A stretch of DNA of 60,000 bases from Nymphaea colorata (taxonomy: Eukaryota > Streptophyta > Magnoliopsida > Nymphaeales > Nymphaeaceae): NCBI RefSeq assembly GCF_008831285.2, contig NC_045138.2, forward strand, positions 37,565,115 through 37,625,114, in the 5' to 3' direction. The notes beneath the pieces were generated by a model that saw only the letters and a program-made list of their open reading frames with translations, was not told the DNA's origin and ran no database searches. The position numbers were made by a program, and so were the translations under genes. This document shows, one piece after another, positions 47,101 through 59,585 of this stretch (its first letter is position 1; the number at the start of each line of letters is the position of its first letter).

Positions 47101-49388
47101 AAGGGGAGAAAGCTGCCTCTCTGTACTCAAACTCTTGCCTAACCAACAGTCGCTAAGATCTTTTTCTTGGCTGCCAAATTTAAACAAGTAGAGGCAACAA
47201 GTAGAAGCCAAAGTGTTTATATAAACCTATAGGAAAGTGAGGACGAATGAACTGCAAAGGGAATCTTCTTTGCACTGGAGATTTTCTCTAACGAAGAGGA
47301 GCTAATTTAAGATAACTTTTTGCTGCCAAACTTAAACAAAAGATGAAGTGCAGCTGCTGAAAGTATGTATCTGGATCATGATTCATGCATTTTTTTTCAT
47401 ACCCCTAGCAGGATTCAACATGAATCTGACAGTTTTTCGCCTATACCACGAAAGAAATTCGTCATGAGAATGTGAGTTACGGGCCATAAAAATTTCATCA
47501 TCAGTTATAGAACAAAGGTGGCCATCGTTGTTAGATCCTCAAGAAACGATAAATCGGCAGAGGGAGTAGCTTGCTTCGTCTTCCTCTTCCTCTTCGACGC
47601 AGAAAAGGTAATTAGCACTCTGATGAACTCTCTTAGACTTCTAAAAGAAAACTAACATTTGGGTCCGCCACCGCTTAATTTTGCAATTAAGCTGAAAGAT
47701 GCTTCAGTGTCACAGAGAAGTTCTTCTTTGCGTGATGCTGAACACTGAATTCTAGAGGGGAGAAACTCTGATCCGTTGGAATCAGTATGCGTTGGAGTTT
47801 CTTCATTTATTGAGAGAACCGTATAAACTTAAACGCAATTCTTTCAATCACAAATGAACGGATAGACGTGTTAAAGGGTTTGCGGTGGAAACTATATGCC
47901 TAAGCAGTTTTTAATCTTTTTTAACAAGGCACTTTAATGTCAATATAATTGCGCCACATTTATCATATCTTCCGTTAGAAAAGATGCAACATTTAATAGC
48001 TAAAAAATGCTAAACTGATTGGATGATCCTTGGTTGCTAGCAGATGAATATATGCCTCCCGTTGAAATTAAGCAGAAACAGGAATATCTGTGGAGTTCAC
48101 TTCAGTACAGTATCAGAAACTTAACTCATTACACTACGTAGTTATGTTGGTCAACGTGAAAAGATTACTGCCAACATAATGTCTATTACGTGGGGTTTAA
48201 GCCTTAAATTGCATAGGGATCATTAGTTGAATGCACTTAAACTGTCAAATGAAAGTAAACCATTTAAGCCTTCCTTGCTTTTCCTGAGTGGGATTAAAAG
48301 TTAAAGATTCGTGAACAACTATAGACTTAGTAGGATGGTACATGTAGGAGCCCTACAAGTTTAAAGAAGAGATTAGATGCAATCGCCTAAATATTCCCTC
48401 TCTAGTCACATGATCTCGAAGCAGGTGGAAACGAAACGGCAAAACTCAAATCAAAAGTCAGTCAGTTCAGCTCTCTCTCTCTAAGCAAAAAACCAAGACA
48501 AACGTATCGCCGCAATATCACGTTACAGTAAAAAATCAAGTTTTAAACACCTCTTAACTTGCAGGAATCGTTTTATGTGCTCAAGTTTTGTGCCTCAAGA
48601 TCCTCCTTCGTTTCTTCTTGGACATGTTGCAATATGTATTATTATGCAGTATTTATGGAAATATGCTTCATTATCACATTTCAGAAGTTATATTATCAAG
48701 ATCGCACACGTATAGGCGCAACCTTCGGTACTGGATGGTAGTGAAAATAATAAGATATCTAGTTCGGATGGAACTGATGAATTTCCAAGCTGGTAATGAA
48801 TAATATTGCTTTCACTTTTAAGGGAAGTTTTCCGAAAGAAACTATTGTTACAAAAGTCAAGTCTTGAGCTTTCTACTATACCGCGTATCTGGATGACTAA
48901 ACATGACATGATAAATATGCATCTCTTTATGTATACATATACTCTCTTTGTTCTGCATCAAGGATTACAAAACGGCATGCATAATTCTCATATGTGATTA
49001 TGGTTGGTGATCATTGAATATGTTGGAGCATATGCTGTGGATGTGAAAAGTATCAACGAAATTTCATAGTCATTTGGTCTACTCTGTACGTATAAAGAAC
49101 ATAAGCCAGATGACCGACTGGGGAGACCTAACATGTAAAAGATCTAGGAGTGGCTGGACAGATTTGGGTTCCTATATATCCACTCATGTGGTGCTTCATT
49201 ATACTATTCATGTAAGATCCATCCGTCTAGACATAATTATCTTCATCCCATGCTTTGAAAAGAAGCTTGTAAAGTTTGGAAAGGTTTGACGCTTCTTGTG
49301 AACACCAAGGTTTTCAGCAAAGAGGGGAAAAAGTTCCAACTTTCGTTGCATTCTGTGAACTTCCATTCCATGAAAAATTTGGCAATAA
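44131..49388. other. Intergenic, no confident gene
   Basis: A frame at 44184-44366 (plus) and a 154-codon frame at 44649-45113 (minus) have no recognised domain. The latter has one hydrophobic stretch (SIIIIAISLLLVSNSVFLGF) but odd composition elsewhere. The rest is AT-rich with short unsupported frames. Confidence 0.35.
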
Positions 49389-49556
49389 TTAGTCAAAAGA
49401 ATGAAGAGAAGTAGATAGGAAAAATTTAAGCTCGAAAGGATCGAACGAATTATCGCTGCTAGTGATGTTAAGCACGGCCAGCTGCGCCGATCCAGAGGCA
49501 AAATATACATGGTAGAATTTGGCCTCTTTCATGATGTCATAGAGCTTGAACTTAAT
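49389..49556 (-). CDS. Possible terminal exon, 55 codons, unrecognised
   Basis: On the minus strand a long pyrimidine tract (CCTTTTTTTTTCCC) and TTGTCAG form a strong acceptor ending at 49557. The frame then encodes IKFKLYDIMKEAKFYHVYFA and SGSAQLAVLNITSSDN and runs to a TAA at 49391-49389. A GTATAT donor-like site occurs within it, so it could instead be a 48-bp internal exon. No upstream partner exon was identified and no family is recognised. It may belong to an unannotated gene in the 49.5-51 kb region or be a relic. Confidence 0.3.
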   Translation of the reverse strand: MKFKLYDIMKEAKFYHVYFASGSAQLAVLNITSSDNSFDPFELKFFLSTSLHSFD

Positions 49557-52199
49557 CTGACAAGGGAAAAAAAAAGGAATTCATAAATAGACCATATAAA
49601 GTTCGTACAAAATAAACGCATCAGATGATAATTTTTGTCATATCGAAACAATGAGTTAATGCAAACGCAATCCTCAATTTAATGAACGGATACTATATTT
49701 CCGTCAAAAATGGCGCTTCTCATGCATGATGATAAAGAATCTAGATGAACTTCATGACGCCAAGATCGGAGATGCAAGGTATCTACAGTAACTAATAGGG
49801 TTAACTGGCAAATGATAATTGATTATTCCCGGTTGAAAGATGAACATTTATGCCCAGGAGCTGAAGAGCTATTAGTTATATTTTTTTGTTGCTAAAGATC
49901 ATGACAAGCATTGTAGTACAACATGCACAGTATTGATCCCATAGCCGGCAAAGCTTAACACCATTCTTTGTTGACAAACTGAGAGCATGTTTATGTTTGT
50001 GGAACACCACATGCAAACACAGACCCAATCAGGTTAATTATTTTGTGCTCAGGAACATGAATTAAACATCCTGATCTTAAGGATTGGACATTAGCGTGGA
50101 CGGGACACCGGTCCAGAGCTTCAGGCAAAATCAACTGCCGTGGCCAGCTAGCCTGACCCCGGTAAAGTCCAAATAGTCCAAGTTGGGGCTGAGCCTCATA
50201 ATATATGATTGGACAGAGTCGTACTATGGCCTAACCATTTTGGGGATATCGGTAACTCGATATTCACCCCGAATTTTTACTGTCTAATAATGGGGAGGCC
50301 CACCCTGCTCGTCAATTATATATACATGCTGCTTCTAAGAATTTTCTGGACAATGGGAGCAATTTGAATGCTACAGCAAAGAGCTCAACGCTCACAGAGA
50401 TTTGCTTCAGATCATGAACTATACAGTATTACTTACATTCATAATCAAATAATCCTTCTTTCCTCTTGGAAATTCGACCCGATGCTTGAACTCAATTGCC
50501 ATTTTATGATAGTTTGTGTGTGTTTCTTGCCATTGTTTTCCACAGAGTATTAACAATCTTCCCGCAGGTATGTATGCGGTTGTATGCCTTTTAGATCAAA
50601 CAAAGGTGATCCCCATCACCAGAGTTTGATTGGTGTTACCAAATAAATTGTTTGTCGTGTACGTAAGTTCATACTTCTTCACAAACGAGAGTCTTACAGC
50701 CATGGAGGATGGCGATTTCCCTTAACAAAATTAGTTTTATTTGTTGGTTATTTCAAATAAAATGTGGTTGTTGTTTATAGTAAGGTGACTAATAATCCTA
50801 AAGGTTATTGCATCCTGATAACGAGGTAGATGTTCTACACTTCTACTGCTACGGCCATCTTTTGAGTTTGTGCATGATCTGTACATGATGTTTGAGCAGA
50901 ATCACGGAGAAATCATCTAAACTTCCCCGATGACTTGACTGGTTCGAATTTTCTAATTAACGGAAACAATTTATTTTTGCGCCGTCTTATAGAGGGAGTA
51001 CTCTTGAGAATATTGTTAATGTGAAGATTATTATATATGTTCATGTTTGATTAGTTGCTTATATTGTTCAGCAGCGATCTTGCTCATCTTATTCGTCTGA
51101 TATCAACACGAATACTGGATGAAAAAACCTACTTCTGAAGAGGGAAGCTTTGATTCTTAGTCCATTGTGGAACAACTTTTGGGTCTAATTTAAAATAAGG
51201 AGCACTTTTCGTTCTTCTACATAGCTAAAAAATGACCACCTAATTCACTCGCGATTGGGGCAATTCGCTGCCAAGCTTCAGGAAAAATGCTCAGCGCATA
51301 ATAAGTTTAATACGTCTAATCAGTACAAATTAAGCCTACATATATATGTGTGTGTTATATTTTATATACATAAGCGTTCGTCATGATTTATTTGATAAGG
51401 ATGATGGATGTTGTTTAGGTATTAAAGAATTACTGGACTTCAATGCTAAATACTGTAAGGTCACTCCTTTTTCAAATATTAATGCTCATATATCTATGCT
51501 AGCTAGAGTTATGTCATCTCAACTTGTTTTCACTAAAGTTCATGTATGTAACATATTTGTAAGTTCTTATAAATGAACATGTTTATTACATGCAAAGAAA
51601 CAAATTAAAAAGCTGTGCTTAGAGCAACCTACCTATCATTAATTATACATACACACGTATACGTATTAATGCAAAATTTTTAGCAAAAATAATTTATTTT
51701 GCGATGTTTATAGCACTCAGCATGTTTAATGACGGACTGCATGCTGCTTTCTAAATTTTGGACCACGTATAGCTTTGATAAAAATTTGAAGACCAATATC
51801 CTAGAAATTTCAAACCTAGAAAAGCTGGGTGCATGAAATCATGCAGGCATGCAGTTCTCAAGAGTCATATATTTTAATTTTAAACACCATGAGATTATGT
51901 GAATCGTCCCTTTCAAAGAAACTAGGTGAGTGATGCACGTGCACTACCACTTGGGGAGTGCATACTTGCATAAATTAATGAGCCGAATCCTTGCTAATTA
52001 TTTTTTTATTATAATATTAATGTACCGTAGTCTTCCTTTGTAGGGAACATAAAATGCTAGCAAATCATGCAACTTTGACGAGTCATATTTGTGGGGTTAT
52101 ATCGATAAGTAGGCATCGGCTCGTATCAGCCTCAAAAGTAATTGAGAAAGAAAAATAAGTTATTTTAATGTAGCTTTTCTAGTATAGGGCGTCTCAGCC
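49557..52199. other. Intergenic, no confident gene
   Basis: AT-rich. A GC-richer patch at 50090-50310 has no reading frame of note. If the possible exon at 49389-49556 is real, its upstream exons should lie here on the minus strand, but I could not identify them. Confidence 0.3.
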
Positions 52200-52560
52200 A
52201 ATATGGCCCGTTTCAATTGCCTCATATATCAGCAGTTTTTTTGGAGAAAGGAACAGTGTCGGCCCTCAATATCACGTTGGCAGCTACGTCACATGGATGT
52301 TGGTATGGGTATCGACATGGGTATGAAATACATATATAATATATGTATATATGTGTGTAAAATTTCAAAAAAAAAAAAAATGCATAATTCTGCAAGAAAT
52401 AAGGAAAACACCACAAAAAATATACAACATTCTACAAAAACAAGTGAAATTATACAAGACCCTACTAAAAAAATACTCAAAAATCAAAATTGTCGTGTTC
52501 AAGTGTGTCGTCGTACCCATATCGTGTATGGACGCAGGTACGGCAGCCGTCTAGCCGTGT
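52200..52560. repeat. Degenerate dispersed repeat, copy 2
   Basis: ACATGGATG, GGTATGGGTATCGACATGGG, a TA-rich stretch, an ACAAAA-rich stretch and TGTCGTGTTCAAGTGTGTCG occur in the same order as the first 700 bases of the window. The end is GC-richer (tacggcagccgtctagccg), as is the end of copy 1 (ccagcgggccgcatcggc). Confidence 0.35.
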
Positions 52561-55500
52561 TTGTATTACTTAGATGAGCAGGTTGCGGATTTGATGCGTA
52601 TGAACCAACGGGCAGCTGATAAGCAAGGAGATTGACAACAATAAACTCCACATTGCCCATTAGGATGGCTTACATAGTTTGGTTTTCCAGGATCATGATG
52701 ATCAGGCCCTATCTTATCGTTTATGCTCAGCAAATAAATTCCATCAAAGTAAATTTCATGATGTGGGTGAACATATTATAAATTCACAGTAACTTCATTT
52801 GATATATAAGGATAGTACTAATGTTAAGAGCTAGCTCAGTGTACTTGGGTAGGTGGGTCAGCCACAAATTAAGCGACGGTCAATAGCTCTATACCTTGGA
52901 TAGTCCAAGTGCATAATCTGACAAGTCTCTGATTAGCCCTATAACTTTTGGAAAATAAAAAAAAGTGATGATAAACAACAATGAACTATGATAAAATACG
53001 ATTCATTAGATATAGAACAACTTTATAATGATAAAAGGAGAAAGAAGAAAAAAAAGGCTGACATAAGTACCTTTAGAGTGGGAAGAAGTTAATTTATCTG
53101 ATGTACGTATCTGTCGCCTAGAAGTAGAGAGAAGGGTATATATTTCACCATATTGTAGTAAAAAAAGTTTATTTACTGGGAGCTGAACTTACGCTAAGCA
53201 GCCCTCATATGGGTAATCTACTGCACTGGAAATCGAAAGCAGTCGTTCGAGAACAATTTGCTGGTTTGGATGCTCGAAGAGATGGAACAAGCTGCTTCCA
53301 CCATTTTCTCCAAGACATCGGCAAGATTAATATTGGAAGTCATCACTCTTCATCTAGCAAGATGCTAGCAAGCACCATCTGTTGCATGGAGGTTAGTTGG
53401 TCCTCGTGGGGAGTCAGGAGGGAACACCTTGTTCAGTTTAAGGTCGACTGGGTATTGATCCTCTCTCTCAGTCTCCCTCTCTCCATCCTTTTTACGTCCT
53501 TGCAGTTGCAGACTCATCGATCGGGGAGAGTTTGAAGATAACAGTACTCGCGAGATCTGGAAAGCATGAGTTGCTCTTTAAAATCATTTCCGTCCTGAGC
53601 ATGCCTTCCACAACTTCCATGAAGCTTTTACAAGAGCGAAGGATAATAGTCGGCGCTCAATTACAAGAAAATAAACAAATAAGGCCCTCATTGAGGTGGA
53701 AAGTAAATAAGCAATATTTCAGAGAAACGCAACTACAAATGCTGAGGGTTTTTGGTAGATTAACTCGAGGGCTAAGTTAACCATCGCGATTCATCTTCTA
53801 CTAAGTAAATATCGTAAAAGGTGATTAAATGAAAGCGGAAAATGTAAGCAATGAACAAAGACAAAGGAAAAAATAGAACTGGCACATATATATATATCAT
53901 GCGCTCTTTCTTTCTCATTAATTTCCACGCAATCACCGAGCACATATTTTTACATTAAGAAGCTAACCTACAATGAAAATTCATTAAGCTTGTGAAGAAT
54001 ATGATTGAAAATATTAAATGGTTGCATTTGATTTTATAGGATACTTCCTCGAGTTGAACAGTGAAAAAAAAACATTAAATTTTAAACATGACCAACTATT
54101 CCAAAACCAAAATTAGAAAAAATCTGGATTCCTTGTGTAACGACGACATCCCAGGATCAAGTAAAAAATTGTTGCATTCGATATACGACCAAAAATAGTT
54201 GAGAACTTACTTCAACATGCACTTAGCAAGAAACTAAATTGTTATCGCGCTTTTTCATAGAAAGGGTTATGAAATTGTTGTAATTTCATAGGTGGACCAC
54301 CCATCTTGCATGCCCAAATTAAATGTCAAAGCAATGATCATAAGAGTTGTAAGTTGTTTGGTAACTCCATTGATTACTCACATTTAATATGCGAGCCTAC
54401 TTTAAATTTGAGAGCAAGTCGTCAATAATGTGTTTGAAAAATAAGTTTATACGTCTTGTTTTATAAACCATCGGTCAAGAATCAATAATTTCTATAAATC
54501 ATGTTGTTTTTATGGAAAATATTGATTGTTCTACTGTCAAAATGTTGATGAAGAACCGTTTATTTTTTATTACTTATAAAAGATGTTATATTGATGATGT
54601 TACAAAAATGCATGGTGACTGGTTCTACATATGATTAAGTGCATAACTCGACCCTTGGCTATGGAATGCTAGGCACTTCATAAAAGCCATTAATCCGGAA
54701 GCCAGAACCTTGGTGCTTCTCCCTGTCTTGTTGTCAAAATGAGATTTCCAGTATCGAAGGAAACCACGCATTTTTTAATTACACTGATTAATCAGTTCTG
54801 GAAAACACGCTTTCCATGCAATTGATCTTTGAATATTTCCCTTATTTGGCTTTTATTAACATTTTTAACGGTTTTTTCTTGTGTTATTTCGGCGGCCGCA
54901 TTTTAGATTCACTATTGTATTTATGCCTTGAATCTATGAACAGCACTGAATCTATGAACAGCACTATGGCATTTCTCTTCGCCTCACCAATATTGAATCT
55001 TATTTCGATCATTTCTCGTTTTCCCATGGTTAATTTTCTACAAATTTCCCTTCACTTTTAAACTCTTTGGATCCTAAATGGCTTCATGATTTCGTTTCAT
55101 ATCCCGAGGGTTCCATCCATTTAATGGATCAACGCTTCGCCTTTCTTGTCTTGAAAGGGAATGTCGTTGGCGTGGTTATATATGTGCATGATGCCGTGTA
55201 ACGTCGATGAATGAATGCTCCTCCCTGGAATCTTGAGCCAACGATGCATGGATCAACGGATCTCCACATGATTTCATCCTCTCTCTGTGTCTCCCCCTTG
55301 CCCAAGATGATTTAATGCGTGGATCTGTGGGAGTCTGCCGCGGATCTTCACGTGTGTATCGTTCCCAAAAAGTTGTACCGACCGCCATGTATTTGAAGCA
55401 ATTAATGGTCATCGTCTGCTGTCCAATGGTCCGAAAGTTTCTCCACCTGAAAATGGTGATCGGTTTTCTGGCATTTGTGCCGACCGCTAGCTTCATCGTC

Positions 55501-58029
55501 AGCGGCGAGTTTCCGGCTGAGTTTGATGCCAAAGGATTACCTCTCAAGCGATGAAAGAAAAAGCTCACGAGGAAGAGTGTTTGGTTGCCGGAAAAATCCT
55601 TTCAACTGCATAAATCTAAAGGAATTTCTGGATTTTTTTAGTGTTTGGAGTCGCTTTTTAGATTTCAAATAGTATTTGTCGAGCATGGAAATGAAGTTTG
55701 ATGGGCATTCCATCTTATAAGGAGTTGCATCATTTGTAACATTGTTTTGCCAAACGGCTACCAAATCTGGGATGCTGTTGAAATGTATATCGCTTAGAAA
55801 GATTCATTTCCCTGGTAGAGTACCTCCCTCTTCAATTCGAAGAACATATTAACTAAGTTAAGCCAGTAAAAACGGGAACCAACGATGTATACTTTCAAGA
55901 TATCATGATAATCTTGTTAAAAGCCATTGAAACGACTAAAAGAGAAACTTTATACCATCAATATAAAAGTATATGCTGATCATACTCTCATGATAACATT
56001 TTTTTTTTTACTTTTTAATAACTGTTAGAATTAGAAAATTAATCGAATTTTCTATATATGTTTAGCGAGCAACTTTACTATAGAAGTTTATTTAAAACAT
56101 CAAGTTTTAAACTTCTTTAGTAGCAAATTTAAATGTCATTATCTTTTCCCATGAAAGAAGCAAGTGCTGATGTACATTTCTTTGTTTCAGACTACCTTTT
56201 ACCAGAATTCTAAGTACCTCTTTAATTGTTTAGTACGTACATAAGTCAAATTACTTTAACATATATAAGACAAAATAACTATCTGCATGCACTTTGTCAA
56301 TATATTTACCTTCGTATGCCCTCGCTTGATTTTAGTAAAAGCTTGAGACGTTTCACCTTTAATCTTCTTTGTTCACATTAAAATCATTATATGGTCAACT
56401 TCTAGTTTGCAGCATTCATTCTAAGAAAACATTCAAAAGAGGTAAATTAATCCTATTATGATATTTTCTAACATTTCCCAAACGGATTGATATTTAAACA
56501 AAAAAAAATTTAAATTTTATTTACAAATAGTACCCAAAAAAGAAATGTTTGGTTCACCCACTTTGTTGTAAGTAAAGAGGCAACTATAACTATGGAAGCC
56601 GCCTTCTCGTATATAATAATCTTAGTAATCAATTTTTCTAAGATCATGGTTGAAGAAAAAGAAAAGACAAAAAGGAGATTGGGTATTTAAGTTATCTAAC
56701 ATTAATTAACCATTTTAATTTTTTATTTACTTTTCTCTCAACAAAACAATCTATCTTAGAAAGAGATGATTCCTTGCGGGTTTAGGTGCTCTAGAATCTA
56801 AGATACTGCTACCTACCAATTTATCGATATTTATGTATCTATATTAACTAGCATGATAGAGAAGGTAATGGCGTCTCAAAGATACAGATAGAACCTGACA
56901 CGCGATGAAGAAGCAAAATTTTGGGAGTCTTTTGAAAGGCAGCGAGCAACATTGGAGATTTTTGCTTTAAATTGAAAAAGAAAAAAACCCAGATTGGATA
57001 TATATCACCAAAAAAAGACGCTCATTGAAATGTGAACGAGCATCCACAAGGCTTCTGATAAATCACAAGCTTAGCTGTAGGCTGTGAATTAAATTGGAAA
57101 AAAACTCAAAGATTTTGTCGAGAACTAAGTTCTGGGGCAGACAGATACCGTGAATTGTTCCTATTCATTTGTTACACTAATTCAGAGATTTTGCCTTGGG
57201 GTTTTTCTCCTTACGTATGCATGAGAGGCAGATACCTTTCTTAAAAATTGAATGCATGCCTCTGAAAAACTCAAAACGGTTATTTGGTTTCAGTGAGAAT
57301 CCAATACCACATTACAAGCAATCTGCACCATTAATAACATGAAGCAGCAGGTGCAGGGGCAGACAGCAACCCATGACCTTCCTTATTCGTCTTTTACACT
57401 AATTAAGAGGTTTTTCTTCACAATTCTTATGCAGATGGCATCTTCTCCAAACCATTTGATTGGACTCAAAGCAAGTACGTTTCCAACCATGTCAGGCTAT
57501 CCAATTAGTAGCTAACCAGCTTCTAATTGTACCATGTTAGTAGCAACTTGCACCATTGATGAGCATCTCTGGCTCCCTCTCCCTGTCTGGCGCATAAATT
57601 AAAAGGAGAGAAGAGGGAAGGAGGAAACAAAGGATGAAGTGCTCCTCCTCCTGCTCCCAGTCACAATTAAACTCCCAGTCACAATTAAAAGTGCTGCTTC
57701 TCTTCGATCTCTTTCCTCCTCTAGAGGATAGACAGCGACCATTTAGAAACCTTTTCTTTCCTTCCTTCTTTTCCGGTTTTAATTAGCGGGGATGAGGTTT
57801 TTGTTAGGATATAATACCCAGTTTAATGAATGGAAAAAGAAGTGTAACAGTTTTGGGTGAAGTTAATTACTGCTTGAGTGAAAACGGAAGCATTCCTCCT
57901 TCTCAAGAGTGGAGTTAGAAATTTTTTGTTTCAAGGGCCGAACTATAATTTCAATTTTTTAACAAGGATGACAATTTTTAACAAGGATGACATATGATTT
58001 TTAATTTTTCTTTTCTAAAAGTATGAGAT

Positions 58030-58032
<3 letters not shown>
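52561..58032. other. Intergenic, no confident gene
   Basis: Short frames at 53209-53780 (plus) and 55176-55568 (minus) look protein-like in part but carry no recognised motif. Small tandem duplications occur at about 54940-54966 (18-bp unit) and 57654-57689 (18-bp unit). The segment 57904-58025 contains a degenerate relative of the 197-bp MITE-like element (GAGTTAGAAATTTTTTG...GGGCCGAAC). Confidence 0.35.
57654..57689. repeat. 18-bp exact tandem duplication
   Basis: The unit CTCCCAGTCACAATTAAA occurs twice in a row. Confidence 0.9.

Positions 58033-58086
<54 letters not shown>
58033..58086. repeat. (AT)n(AG)n microsatellite upstream of the TPS-like locus
   Basis: About 28 bases of AT repeat and 26 of AG repeat, about 190 bp before the ATG of the trehalose-6-phosphate synthase-like locus. 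Confidence 0.95.
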
Positions 58087-58277
58087 TATTGCTTGTATCA
58101 TTTACATCTAGTGGTGACATTTGAAAAAATCATATACATCAACAATAAGATAGGAAGGATGTTTCGCAGACATAAGATAAAACTGGAGCAGTAGAAAGAA
58201 GAGAAGAAATATGCATGTGAATGAAAGCAGGAGTCTAATACATACATATTGCAGGAACTTGCTAAAGATTTGCGGGT

Positions 58278-58554
58278 ATGTCGGGGAGCAAGGATAACCG
58301 CAACCCTGGCCTTCCTGCCGGTGCTAGGGAGAAGAGGTTACTGAGAGAAAGAGAAGTTGGGAATTTTAACAGAGGAACAGATTCGGGGGATAAGACTCTG
58401 AAAGCGGTAGCAGCTACCGTCGGAAATTCGTCTGGCGGTAGACGCGGCAGTCTGTTGGTCGTAGCTAACCGGCTTCCGGTCTCCGCCACCAAGACAGGAA
58501 ATGATTCGTGGTCGTTGAAGATGAACTCTGGAGGTCTGGTCAGCGCTCTTCTTG
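58278..58554 (+). CDS. TPS-like exon 1 (intact part of the pseudogene)
   Basis: 277 bp, 92 codons plus one base. The N-terminal RLLREREV motif marks the plant class I (TPS1) extension, and the LLVVANRLPVSA core marks the start of the glycosyltransferase family 20 domain. The stretch between them is shorter than I recall for Arabidopsis TPS1. The exon boundary after LVSALLG agrees with the phase of exon 2. Confidence 0.75.
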
Positions 58555-58799
58555 GTAAGAAGAAACCTGAACTCCTTGATTCCCATGGCGCCTCCTTTTG
58601 TTTCATTCCTTTGTCGTAGCTTCTGTCCTGTCGTGTCAACAAAAGTGGGAGGGAGGAGCGGCACGTTTGTGTTGGGTCTCACGGCCTTGGTGCTAAAAGG
58701 ACCAGAAATTTTCATTACAACGTCTATAAACCGCCGTCCCATTATAGCATTGCTAATGTCAATACAGTGACTGCTTGTTAGCGACCAAAGGGCTGCACT

Positions 58800-59585
58800 C
58801 GCTTGAAAAAACTTGATTTGAGCTTGGCTTGTAAATCAAAATTAAGTTTGATTTATAAGTGGAGCTCGAGTTTAAATTTATACTCGAAATATTCAACGAG
58901 TTTGATTTATCTGTGTTCGTTCATTTTTCAAATTTTGGGCGGAGGCCAAGTTTTTAAATTTTTTTGCCAAGGGGTTCCATTTATTTTTCAAAATTTATAT
59001 GGGGCCAAATATGAAATTTTTTGACATAATTAGATGACAAACCTTTTTTCTAAATTGGAAAGGGGCTACTGCCCCACCTTAAGTGCGAGGTGTGTGCATC
59101 ATTTTGCAAAAAACATGTTATAGGTACAGAAATGTAAATAGAAATTAGTAAATACCTAACCACTTGGAATAGATAAAAACAAGTCCTACTAAAAATAATT
59201 TGAAAGTATTTTATTTGTAATGTAACATTATAAATATAATCTAAAGAGTGACCTCGTAACAAACATGCATTAGGTTAGTCATTTTTTATTTTAATAATAT
59301 TTTTAATAATAAAAAAATGAACAACTCTCAGCTTATAAATCTTATAGTAGAAAACCCAATTTTTTTTTTTTATAAAAATAACTTGAACCGGCAGATTATT
59401 CAGTATGATACGCCATTACTTGTATGGGGAATTGCATTAGCTTTACAACTGCGACTTCGACGCTACAGCCCCACTACACACTGTTTATTTTCTACTACTA
59501 CTGATTTTCTTTCTGATGCGGAAGGTTTTCTCTCCGTTGCCGCCTTTGGAGAAGTAAGCAATCGTTTTAAATGTTTACGTTGTAG
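58800..59585. other. TPS-like intron 1 with repeat remnants
   Basis: The intron contains a GAGCTCGAG/ACTCGA-type stretch at 58820-58925 related in style to the hAT-like element at 15.1-15.7 kb, and a GGGCGGAGGCCAAG...GGGGCTACTGCCCC stretch at 58937-59080 related to the 197-bp MITE-like family. Both are degenerate. Confidence 0.4.

Noticed and set aside
53209-53780. Plus-strand frames of 108 and 82 codons, and a short minus-strand frame (MTSNINLADVLEKMVEAA)
   Set aside because: The frames compete on both strands and none shows a known motif or good splice sites.
55176-55568. Minus-strand 130-codon frame and overlapping plus-strand frames
   Set aside because: Open on both strands in a GC-richer patch, with no recognisable domain; could be a relic but is unsupported.
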